A DNA stretch of 64,000 bases from Zhengitettix transpicula (Eukaryota > Arthropoda > Insecta > Orthoptera > Tetrigidae). Under the pieces are notes generated by a model. It saw nothing but the letters and a program-made list of their open reading frames with translations, did not search any database and was not told the DNA's origin. Each line of letters begins with the position of its first letter. The first letter of the stretch is position 1. The position numbers and the translations under genes are program-made. This document shows, piece after piece, positions 49,001 through 52,110 of the stretch. The stretch covers positions 210,720,746 to 210,784,745 of the forward strand of contig CM073590.1 in NCBI GenBank assembly GCA_037074705.1, given 5' to 3'.

Positions 49001-50942
49001 CGAAACCCGTAAGATTCCAACCATTCCAGCGTAATATTTATGAGGTTAATAGCCTTTACACGTGCCATCGATTAGTTAGTTACCAGAAGCTTTTGAGGAT
49101 GTAAACCGTGGAGTAAAAATATGCGATATATGAGTACTTCGTCGTTAGATATTCACAGTTAGGAAGTCTGTTCCTTATCTTATAGAACAATAATTAAAAG
49201 TTAAATTAATTAGTTTTAAACAGTACTGCTAAACATTCAATTAATTTTATAGATTTGGGTCATTTACAGTTTTGGAAAATTTTTTAATTACATTTTATTT
49301 AATAGGTCTTTGTCTATAAGTATTATACATTCATTACAGTTTCGTTAGGTCGAGTTATTAAATTATTTGCATATTTTTATGATCCAAAACATTATAATGG
49401 ATATCACTATTTGTTTTAAGATTATGACGAATTATTTTCGTATACATTTTTATTTATATATTTTTCATATATGAAAAAGTTGTAGAATTTTAGACTATGC
49501 GAAAAGATAGGTAAAAGTGGCAACATTTTATCAAGAATTTGTACAAGAGCAAGTTTGCAATCGGAGAAGTGTAGGAAGTCACAGAGATAACGCTTGCTTT
49601 TTTAAAAAAATACCTACTTCAGCTAATCGTTATTTATGGAAATCATAAAAGTGTTTTCTTTCAGCGTTGCCAGAAGGATGTTCCTGTAGATGTGTGCGTT
49701 TATATTTCTTTCTTGTACCTCATCATTTATACTAGAGCACTAAATGGACCCGGGGTATTATACGTAAAAAACTTTCAAAGACTAATTTATCGGTTTGTTT
49801 ATGGATCCAGCGAGGTAAATAAACTTCGTTACACACGACCGATATTTTAATTTAATCGGTCACAAAAAGTTTTCGTGAAGTGAGAAAAAAAGAAACGTAA
49901 TACGCGTCTTTTTAAACTAATTTAGTGCCCGCTAAATATAAAAATGAAGAGCTGTCATTTTTCATAAAAGAACCTGCAAAACAAAATTATAAACTCTGAA
50001 CTGCAGTAAGTTAAGAAATAGCTTTTCAATATAAGAAGCACAGTTATATTATAAATAATTATTCAGTTTTTACTAATTAATAGAGGTTTTATACAATTCT
50101 CCAAACACTCTTGCTGATAAAGGTTTATTTCGCCCAGTTTAGCCAAATAGAGGAACTACTTTATAAGAGCGTTTTTACTCTATTTCTATTTCTTATTCCT
50201 GAAAATAGAAATTCCTTACTGTATTGAGTGTTAAGCTCAACTTTTATTCCTCTCAGATTTTTCTTCAATAACACACAGTTAATATAATAGTTCAGCGTAA
50301 TGAAAAACTTCGTAAAGGCTTTATACATAGTTTCTGCGTGGCTGTCAACAAAATTTAATACCATGATAACAGAAAGTAGATAATTCGGAAGCAGAATTTT
50401 ACTTTGAATTTCGTCTTCATGGATACTAATATCGTATAGCTCAGTTCCCCAAAAATAATACTGTATTGAGTTCCGAAAATCTATATCACTTGACGGAACG
50501 AAGGGATTTTGGTCACTCTTTCGTAAGCTTAATGTGCATAATTCCGCACCGGGTTTGTAGTGAAGAACCAGATAGATTATCTCAAGTAGTTACTTCGTTT
50601 TACTTAATCGCCAATTCTTTCACAGTATGAAATCCTACTATATGAATATTAACACTCCATTAACACGAAATATTAAACTGCTATTATTTAACTACTGATT
50701 AGATTGAGAATCTTCGGGAAGATGAGTTCGTTTGTTGACTCACCCGTCTTGGGGAAGCTGACGACCCAGTGGTCAGAGTTGCGAACGTCGAGATTGAGAA
50801 TGCGGTCTCCGAAACTGCGGTAGTAGTTCGGAACGACCACCCCGTTGGCAAGCAGATAGCCTGACCTGAAGTCTGAAGTGAAGACCTTGCCCATGAGGCG
50901 ACCCAGGTCGCCACCCAGATCCGAGTAAGTGAGCTGTGCCAT
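21799..50942 (-). CDS. Cytosolic sulfotransferase, complete six-exon gene
   Basis: Seen: six exons on the minus strand join in phase into 987 nt (328 residues plus TAA). Intron phases run 1, 2, 0, 1, 0, and all five introns are GT-AG (9,289, 11,655, 3,640, 1,413 and 2,160 bp). Motifs in order: SFPKTGTTW (residues 62-70, PAPS 5'-phosphosulfate loop, Lys65); KTH (139-141, His141 aligning with the catalytic His); YVARNAKDTCVSYYHH (162-177, 3'-phosphate binding, Arg165 and Ser173); FMRSGKVGEWK (292-302, the RKGxxGDWK-type PAPS loop). There is no signal peptide or membrane segment. Known: this family moves sulfate from PAPS to hydroxyl or amine groups of small lipophilic molecules in the cytosol; insect members are often named luciferin sulfotransferase-like. 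Inferred: the substrate is unknown. The start is the ATG at 50,940-50,942, in a good Kozak setting (GACCATGG). Length is normal for the family. The oddity is that exon 6 is CpG-poor, unlike exons 1-5. Confidence 0.93.
22570..22800 (+). repeat. Poly(A) retroposon, old diverged 3' part
   Basis: In intron 5, antisense to the gene. Weak but colinear match to the family: 'ggacaagtac', 'aggtttctctagg', 'gcgttaactatag', 'atgccctattaaaggg' and 'caccctcaagtagcctgtt'. Much more diverged than the 60-kb copies. Confidence 0.75.
23005..23442 (+). repeat. Poly(A) retroposon, near full-length old copy
   Basis: In intron 5. It has both the 5' half ('ggggtcacagaccttggg', 'ggtcgaggcatggagaagag') and the 3' half ('gcctgggggccctagttatc', 'ttactctcatgtagcctgcc'), with a short A-rich disruption at about 23,180-23,195. 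Intermediate divergence. Confidence 0.85.
23443..24250. other. Intron 5 remainder, CpG-normal
   Basis: No element recognised. CpG frequency returns to the window norm here. Confidence 0.4.
24253..24347 (-). CDS. Sulfotransferase exon 5 (residues 200-231)
   Basis: 95 nt. The acceptor is ttgttcacag and the exon opens TG, completing Val200, then CFTPFWSHVLSFWERRDEPN and ILFLKYEDMKK. The FW.HV..FW and LKYEDMKK blocks are highly conserved in animal sulfotransferases. The donor is AAAAAG/gtagaa, phase 0. Confidence 0.92.
24685..24764. repeat. 80-bp tandem duplication, unit 1 (intron 4)
   Basis: The unit begins GTACTCTGTGTATTTCAATG and ends GAAAAATTAGAT. The next 80 bases are identical, with no mismatch that I can see. 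Confidence 0.97.
24765..24844. repeat. 80-bp tandem duplication, unit 2 (intron 4)
   Basis: Exact copy of the preceding 80 bases. The junction is clean, with no partial third unit. It lies in intron 4, about 340 bp upstream of exon 5. Confidence 0.97.
24845..25760. other. Intron 4 remainder, no element recognised
   Basis: AT-rich intronic spacer. It ends at the exon 4 donor (gtaaat). Confidence 0.45.
25761..25881 (-). CDS. Sulfotransferase exon 4 (residues 160-200, part)
   Basis: 121 nt. The acceptor is ttgaag and the exon opens ATAATC in phase 0. It holds the 3'-phosphate-binding signature YVARNAKDTCVSYYHH (Arg165, Ser173), followed by LLEGYRGDFDDFCKLFMGDS. The donor is TTCAG/gtaaat (phase 1), giving Val200 across intron 4. 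Confidence 0.93.
26240..26520 (+). pseudogene. Penelope-like element fragment, GIY-YIG endonuclease region
   Basis: In frames with damage the + strand reads DLLDRYRKHCVFYKISC, then a YYIG-like stretch with a stop, then CLLHWVNK and a following 'SNIKFTVDKQY'. It aligns with the other copies at 32.7 kb and 38.6 kb. Located in intron 3, antisense to the gene. Confidence 0.6.
26598..26631 (-). repeat. Hammerhead-core-like motif, class B, inverted partner
   Basis: The minus strand reads CTGAAGAAAGGAACAAG, then TCTTCCAGAAACGTTGT. It is the reverse of the motif at 26,698-26,732, with which it forms a 34-bp inverted repeat separated by about 66 bp. It closely follows the PLE fragment. Confidence 0.5.
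26698..26732 (+). repeat. Hammerhead-core-like motif, class B
   Basis: CCTGAAGAAAGGAACAAGG followed by TTTCCAGAAACGTTGA. CTGAAGA and GAAAC flank a pairing AGGAA/TTTCC stem, the order of hammerhead core box 1, stem II and core box 2. It is followed by the family tail 'gtggtatttatatcgtcact'. Catalysis is unproven. Confidence 0.5.
26967..27000 (+). repeat. Class B hammerhead-like motif, decayed
   Basis: CTAACGATAGCAACAAGG, then ATTGCAGAAACGTTG. The stem GCAA/TTGC is preserved while core box 1 is mutated. The usual tail 'tgttgtatttaccacttaat' follows. Confidence 0.4.
27270..28380. other. Unassigned CpG-rich part of intron 3
   Basis: Between about 27,480 and 28,260 the sequence is unusually GC- and CpG-rich for this intron, with overlapping + ORFs (27,836-28,081 and 28,024-28,257). 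No domain is recognised. It could be an old coding-derived insertion. Confidence 0.3.
27708..27721 (+). repeat. G-run (G6 T G7)
   Basis: Two adjacent G runs split by one T. Low-complexity tract in intron 3. Confidence 0.9.
28383..28406 (-). repeat. Class B hammerhead-like motif, partial
   Basis: The minus strand reads GCAGCAAGGATTGCAGAAACGTTG minus its upstream box, closely matching 26,967-27,000 in inverse orientation. Confidence 0.4.
28410..29521. other. Rest of intron 3, no element recognised
   Basis: AT-rich intronic sequence up to the exon 3 donor (gtgagc). No coding signal. Confidence 0.4.
29522..29702 (-). CDS. Sulfotransferase exon 3 (residues 99-159)
   Basis: 181 nt. The acceptor follows a pyrimidine-rich tract ending ctgcag. 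It encodes HSPLFDYTDILPRLPDLKLP and then RFIKTHIPWDLLP. His141 of KTH matches the catalytic histidine of sulfotransferases. The donor is CCAAAG/gtgagc, phase 0. CpG content is high, like exons 1 and 4. Confidence 0.93.
29964..29996 (-). repeat. Hammerhead-core-like motif, class A
   Basis: The minus strand reads CCTGAAGAGGTTGT, A-rich loop, AAGGACGAAACGTC. It faces the tandem pair at 30,111 and 30,241 in inverse orientation. The 5' side of stem II is mutated relative to 30,241. Confidence 0.45.
30111..30143 (+). repeat. Hammerhead-core-like motif, class A (tandem unit 1)
   Basis: TTGATGAGGTCC, loop, GGACAAAACGTCG. GTCC pairs with GGAC. One core G is A (AAAAC instead of GAAAC). It starts a unit of about 130 bp that repeats at 30,241. 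Confidence 0.5.
30241..30277 (+). repeat. Hammerhead-core-like motif, class A (tandem unit 2, best copy)
   Basis: CTGAAGA (30,242-30,248), then a G, stem II GTCC (30,250-30,253) pairing with GGAC (30,262-30,265), then GAAAC (30,266-30,270) and ACGTACGTA, which could form a 3-bp stem III ending in a GTA cleavage triplet. There is one extra G beside stem II relative to the textbook core. Self-cleavage is inference. Confidence 0.55.
30445..30625 (-). repeat. tRNA-derived SINE, copy 1
   Basis: The minus strand has a B-box-like 'gggatcgattcccgg' (near 30,465-30,480), an A-box-like 'cagacggtaaagatg', then the shared flank with 'gactcgcc' and the 'ggcc.aaattta' head. An old copy in intron 2, sense relative to the gene. 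Confidence 0.75.
30640..30870 (-). repeat. tRNA-derived SINE, copy 2
   Basis: The minus strand reads 'ctcagatggtaaaaagcacc' (A box), 'cgggttcgattcccggtcg' (B box), then the shared tail 'tgctctttggctgagctttg'. The B box is canonical. The intervening sequence does not fold as a tRNA, so this is a SINE. Confidence 0.8.
30985..31175 (+). repeat. tRNA-derived SINE, copy 3
   Basis: Head 'ggccgtggagaatgtgattt', then 'gactcgcgcctg'-like text, A box 'tagctcagatggtgaagagc', a B-box-like 'gattcgattctcag' and 'tagatttttccatt'. Inverted with respect to copy 2, giving a head-to-head pair. Confidence 0.8.
31180..32620. other. Intron 2 segment, includes C13 run, no gene
   Basis: AT-rich. The start may contain more SINE tail ('cctctttggtcaggtttg' at about 31,180). 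No coding signal that I can support; the minus-strand ORF at 32,211-32,666 runs out of the PLE remnant. Confidence 0.35.
31813..31825 (+). repeat. C13 homopolymer
   Basis: Thirteen consecutive C, a tract prone to sequencing and replication slippage. Confidence 0.95.
32632..33210 (-). pseudogene. Penelope-like element, C-terminal RT linker and GIY-YIG region
   Basis: The minus strand reads NFLDVTVSIHNTSTLTNWF, then HPSKQKRAMVYNLVDRTKLL, NEYPLHFI, an interrupted segment, and finally AYKISCSNCNSCYIGQTKL with CYIGQT at 32,698-32,715. This is the order of the PLE C-terminus: end of the RT, a linker, then the GIY-YIG endonuclease. Frameshifts and stops make it a relic. The upstream RT part lies beyond the LINE inserted at 33,211-33,881. 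Confidence 0.85.
33198..33210. repeat. Target-site duplication, LINE 3' side
   Basis: TCAAGAAAATTAT, identical to 33,882-33,894. It lies next to the AT-rich 3' end of the inserted LINE. Confidence 0.92.
33211..33881 (-). mobile_element. 5'-truncated LINE inserted into a Penelope-like element
   Basis: 671 bp bounded by a perfect 13-bp duplication. The minus strand is open from the 5' junction (SFRLHIRSRAVAATRAMNEI) to the stop at 33,255. The 3' end is AT-rich (TATTTATTTATTTA-type tail) with no long poly(A). 5' truncation plus the duplication is the standard mark of target-primed reverse transcription. The intact frame and perfect duplication suggest a fairly young insertion. Confidence 0.9.
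33255..33848 (-). pseudogene. LINE ORF2 C-terminal part (RT thumb and CCHC-like zinc knuckle)
   Basis: 197 residues, open without stops. It begins in the post-RT region typical of LINE ORF2: AMNEIRNISQLSISTAMDLF, then PVLTYGLELV and ELERVKARYLKIILGVPQ. It ends with a C..C....C...H..KC pattern (CVCELCLEVCERYHIVKC), the C-terminal zinc knuckle of R1/I/jockey-type LINEs. It lacks endonuclease and RT active sites through 5' truncation, so it is non-autonomous. The open frame continues to the insertion junction about 30 bp further upstream. Confidence 0.85.
33882..33894. repeat. Target-site duplication, LINE 5' side
   Basis: TCAAGAAAATTAT, identical to 33,198-33,210. On the minus strand both copies encode the NFL of the PLE's NFLD/NFLE motif. 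Confidence 0.92.
33882..34036 (-). pseudogene. Penelope-like element RT fragment with YVDD
   Basis: The minus strand reads QPLCYIRYVDDIFCIVNSQ, stop, then NLQFTHELEFNRSHNFL. YVDD (33,995-34,006) is the RT catalytic box, and the following 'FT.E.E...-.NFLD' is characteristic of PLE RTs. A heptamer (AATAGTC on the minus strand) repeated about three times after YVDD carries the stop. The frame resumes past the LINE at 33,210 with NFLDVTV. Confidence 0.85.
34165..34200 (+). repeat. Class B hammerhead-like motif
   Basis: TCTGAAGAAAGGGTCAAGG, then ATCCCAGAAACGTTGTT, with GGG/CCC pairing between CTGAAGA and GAAAC. The common tail 'tggtatttatattataactt' follows. It lies about 130 bp outside the PLE RT fragment. 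Confidence 0.5.
34205..36010. other. Intron 2 segment, no gene recognised
   Basis: A minus-strand ORF at 35,390-35,623 is basic (RPKRQKVKPNIPMETWEDHK) and faintly like the N-terminal basic region of some insect transposon proteins, but too short to call. Confidence 0.35.
36013..36232 (-). repeat. Dispersed repeat sharing 44,988-45,270
   Basis: From 'aacaactcttcggttcttg' through 'taaacagacgtaaaaatata' the + strand text parallels 44,988-45,270. The first 30 bases hold a decayed class A hammerhead-like motif on the minus strand (TTAAGAAGGTAC...GAACCGAAGAG). Confidence 0.6.
36248..36445 (+). repeat. tRNA-derived SINE, copy 4
   Basis: Head 'aatttagaccttgaatgaga', then 'gaagactcgcgcctgacagg', A box 'gatagctcaggtggtaaaga', a degraded B-box region and 'ctagatttttccattc'. 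The A box is the best of the four copies. It lies in intron 2, antisense to the gene. Confidence 0.85.
36450..38610. other. Intron 2 segment, no gene recognised
   Basis: Mostly AT-rich. A CpG-rich stretch at 38,000-38,245 contains a minus-strand ORF without recognisable domain and, on the + strand, 'tctccgaaacgtcgtgtac', faintly like the GAAACGT box of the hammerhead-like repeats. Confidence 0.3.
38612..38740 (+). pseudogene. Penelope-like element fragment, GIY-YIG region
   Basis: The + strand reads SNSNSCYIGQTKRSLNTPIK followed by EHGQDHC and a stop, matching the minus-strand PLE at 32.64-32.75 kb base for base over much of about 100 bp. CYIGQT lies at 38,633-38,650. It ends shortly before the mariner insertion. 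Confidence 0.8.
38767..39952 (+). mobile_element. Mori-type mariner transposon, nearly full length, inactive
   Basis: The inverted ends match: 'ttaaatcagctgttt' at the left (about 38,773) and its complement 'acagcggatttaaat' at the right (about 39,930-39,944). The 1.19-kb length is close to a normal 1.3-kb mariner. It carries a single transposase reading frame broken by several stops and shifts. Located in intron 2, antisense to the gene. Confidence 0.85.
38925..39845 (+). pseudogene. Mariner (mori subfamily-like) transposase
   Basis: Readable parts: KKSAAESRQMLVDAYGD, ETTRKDWFRRFKYVNFDLND and ALLDEDDTQSQKILAEKLGV, which is the paired helix-turn-helix N-terminal half, open at 38,971-39,273. 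Then LLHRIVTDDE.WIYFENPKR with the first catalytic Asp and a stop, LLKPGGTANSRRYHRQL, and a frame-shifted C-terminal part ending in a GIHERLPERW-like stretch. The second catalytic block (HDNARPH in active copies) is degraded to HPPQRSIAHV. Confidence 0.85.
39960..41357. other. Intron 2 5' part, no element recognised
   Basis: No gene or repeat terminus supported. The segment ends at the exon 2 donor (gtgagt). Confidence 0.4.
41358..41454 (-). CDS. Sulfotransferase exon 2 (residues 67-99)
   Basis: 97 nt. The acceptor ends gatccag, and the exon opens with GT, which completes Gly67, then TTWTQEMVWCIGNDLNFEGA. It finishes the SFPKTGTTW loop split by intron 1. The donor is TTGGA/gtgagt (phase 2), and the split codon GA+A gives Glu99. 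Too short to stand out alone; recognised by motif and phase match on both sides. Confidence 0.92.
41583..41650 (+). repeat. Left terminal inverted repeat of the transposon
   Basis: Matches the inverted complement of 42,557-42,624 with a few differences, including a small insertion ('tatg'). Confidence 0.9.
41663..42184 (-). pseudogene. DDE transposase fragments (Tc1/mariner superfamily)
   Basis: Two minus-strand ORFs. The upstream one (41,915-42,184) reads CLKLFVYKVQVLQHLEPND and then RIFFSDETTFHVSEKVNRHN, holding the first catalytic Asp in FSDE. The downstream one (41,663-41,914) reads YLDMLKQFFFLQIEQL and then ILFQQDGATARW with the second catalytic Asp, and stops after FPGRWIGKRN. The segment with the third acidic residue (usually RSPDL.P.D) is absent, so this copy cannot be active. 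Confidence 0.88.
42557..42624 (-). repeat. Right terminal inverted repeat of the transposon
   Basis: Minus strand begins CAGGGTGGTCCGTTCGAACG and runs inward to 'ggttgaagatagaaac', matching the left end. Confidence 0.9.
42627..44530. other. Intron 1 segment, no element recognised
   Basis: AT-rich intronic sequence. No coding signal beyond short ORFs. Confidence 0.4.
44537..44568 (-). repeat. Class A hammerhead-like motif, decayed
   Basis: The minus strand reads CCTGATTAAGCCC, A-rich loop, TTAGAGACGAAACGTAA. CTGATTA replaces CTGANGA, and stem II pairing is weak. Confidence 0.35.
44988..45270 (-). repeat. Dispersed repeat with class A-like head, pair of 36,013-36,232
   Basis: The minus strand of 44,988-45,020 reads CCTTAAGATGGTACGAAGAC, then GTATCGAAACGTT; GGTAC and GTATC can pair between the boxes. 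The remainder, to 'agagacgtaagtaaagaata', parallels the intron 2 copy. Confidence 0.55.
45275..46530. other. Intron 1 segment, no gene recognised
   Basis: A CpG-rich stretch at 45,820-46,110 has a minus-strand ORF (45,825-46,010), unrecognised. Possibly a decayed transposase N-terminus, but not supportable. Confidence 0.3.
46536..46720 (-). repeat. Poly(A) retroposon fragments, disrupted
   Basis: Starts 'ttagggcaacaggctacatg' (46,538). After unrelated sequence the family text resumes with 'gatagcaaagggttaactag' near 46,690. An internally replaced old copy in intron 1. Confidence 0.65.
46725..47850. other. Intron 1 segment with class A-like trace
   Basis: At 47,258-47,290 'ccctaaaggaggcacaattc', then 'gtacgttgttttataaa', is a degraded relative of the 44,988 motif in + orientation. 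Otherwise no element or gene recognised. Confidence 0.35.
47858..48100 (-). repeat. Poly(A) retroposon, middle part, diverged
   Basis: The + strand carries 'catcaggtaggtcgggctct', 'ggtacttgtcccacgccg', 'tttgctgtggagacgcaaca' and 'cccgaaacatgcacctct', the antisense of the family's middle. Moderately diverged. Confidence 0.85.
48155..48215 (-). repeat. Poly(A) retroposon, 3' fragment
   Basis: 'gcttgagggtaatcgacatt' and 'aatagcataggaggtgaga' match the 3' end in antisense. A separate short piece next to the 47.86-48.10 kb copy. Confidence 0.65.
48220..50740. other. Intron 1 5' part, no element recognised
   Basis: AT-rich sequence with only short ORFs. It ends at the exon 1 donor (gtgagt). Confidence 0.4.
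50744..50942 (-). CDS. Sulfotransferase exon 1 (residues 1-66 and first base of 67)
   Basis: Starts MAQLTYSDLGG and ends in WVVSFPKT, the first half of the PAPS 5'-phosphosulfate loop. The donor is ACGG/gtgagt, leaving phase 1; the split codon with exon 2 gives Gly67. GC-rich, with many CpGs. The frame stays open upstream only to a TTG three codons before the ATG, so the ATG at 50,942 is the natural start. Confidence 0.92.
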
Positions 50943-51130
50943 GGTCGCCAAGTCCTGCAGGTCTGACAGTCTGACAGTCCGCAGAGGCCGCCGAGGAAGA
51001 CCTCCCCTCCAGGCTGCGTGGAGGGGACTTACTCTGTGGCCTTCAGCAAATACACTCCGTAACTGTCGCCGGGTCTGTCAGTACGCAAGTTCAACCCCCA
51101 TATCGAGTGTATGGGGATGGATTCCCGCCG
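50943..51130 (-). promoter_or_regulatory. GC- and CpG-rich 5' leader or promoter-proximal region
   Basis: The 190 bp upstream of the start codon are clearly richer in GC and CpG than the flank, as expected for a 5' UTR or core promoter. Seen inside: a direct repeat of GTCTGACA (about 50,961-50,976), a strong hairpin (51,003-51,027) and, on the minus strand, a donor-like CAGA/GTAAGT at about 51,031 facing an acceptor-like cctgcag just before the ATG. The pair could define a very short 5' UTR intron. No clear TATA box was found. Confidence 0.35.
51003..51027. promoter_or_regulatory. Perfect 9-bp hairpin upstream of the sulfotransferase start
   Basis: TCCCCTCCA (51,003-51,011) pairs perfectly with TGGAGGGGA (51,019-51,027) around the 7-base loop GGCTGCG. 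It lies 61-85 bp upstream of the ATG, so in a transcript it would be a very stable 5' leader structure. Any role in translation or transcription is inference. Confidence 0.45.
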
Positions 51131-52020
51131 TCAAGTTGCGAAGGCGACGAGTGATGACAATGAAGGTCAACGGTTCAAACAAGTAACCATAGGCGGAATA
51201 CCAGCGCCCGTCTTCTCAATTTTGTTTTTTAAATTTAGTGCGTCAGTAATTCGTAAAGTTATTTCATTTCTCCACGGCTCTGAAATCGAAGGTTATTTTA
51301 ATATGTCTTTTCGACGATAATGTAAAATTTGTGGTTTAGGCACTGTATAATGTATCAGTCTTTCTTCTTTTCCAAATAAAACATTGAAATTGGTACACTA
51401 AAATTCATCGATCCCCAAGAAAGCTGGGAAACATTTATTAAATATTGAACAGCTCGGTATGAGACTGAATTGTGAGCCCTGATCTGCTATATTCCCTTCT
51501 ACTTTGCTGATTTAACCTATTACTTTCTCTTCTCGCCGGTCTTTCCCTTATTTTTTTTTCCAGCAAGAAGAGATAGAATGAACGGCAAAGAGAAAAGAGG
51601 GTTATATAATTTAAAGAAAATTATTCCAACGTTCGACTGTCATAACTTGCGTTGAAGGTTTCGTTGCCAATAAATCACGGGAAGCCAGGACGAGGTCAAT
51701 GTCCTAACGCAGGGATTAACCCTTGTTATCAAGTATTGTGATGCCGTATGGTATATTTAGAAGGAATAGCTGGTTTTCCCGAATGTACAATTGGGAATTT
51801 TGCTTAGAGAGGCCGATAATGACGAAAAAAAATGAGTCAACTGACTTCCCAAAAATTTCCCAAATGATTCATCTAAATTGCAAAATTAACTTTGTAAAAA
51901 ACTTTTAGAAATAGATTTATATTATTTTTAATAAATCAATTACTTAATAATTATTCCGTATTTTGCTTCTTAATTTTTGCGTGTATTCGCCCCCCCCCCC
52001 ACCCCGCCACGCACCTTCCG
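51131..52020. other. 5' flank of the sulfotransferase, C11 run at its end
   Basis: No gene recognised. C homopolymer at 51,990-52,000 followed by ACCCC. Confidence 0.4.
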
Positions 52021-52027
52021 AGAACCA

Positions 52028-52110
52028 AAGAGTCGTTTAAAAGAATCGACTCGTAGCAATTGAGTGAATCGACTGTGAACGACTCAACAAAAAGAGTCGA
52101 TCTACCCATC
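52028..52110. repeat. Cluster of GACTC/GAGTC motifs
   Basis: AGTCG at 52,031, TCGACT at about 52,046 and 52,069, CGACTC near 52,080 and GAGTCGA at about 52,094: five copies in both orientations within about 70 bp. Such clusters occur near the ends of hAT-type transposons or as binding-site arrays. No termini could be fixed. Confidence 0.45.

Noticed and set aside
50940..50951. TTG three codons upstream as the sulfotransferase start
   Set aside because: The ATG at 50,942 has a good context and gives the normal N-terminal length for the family.
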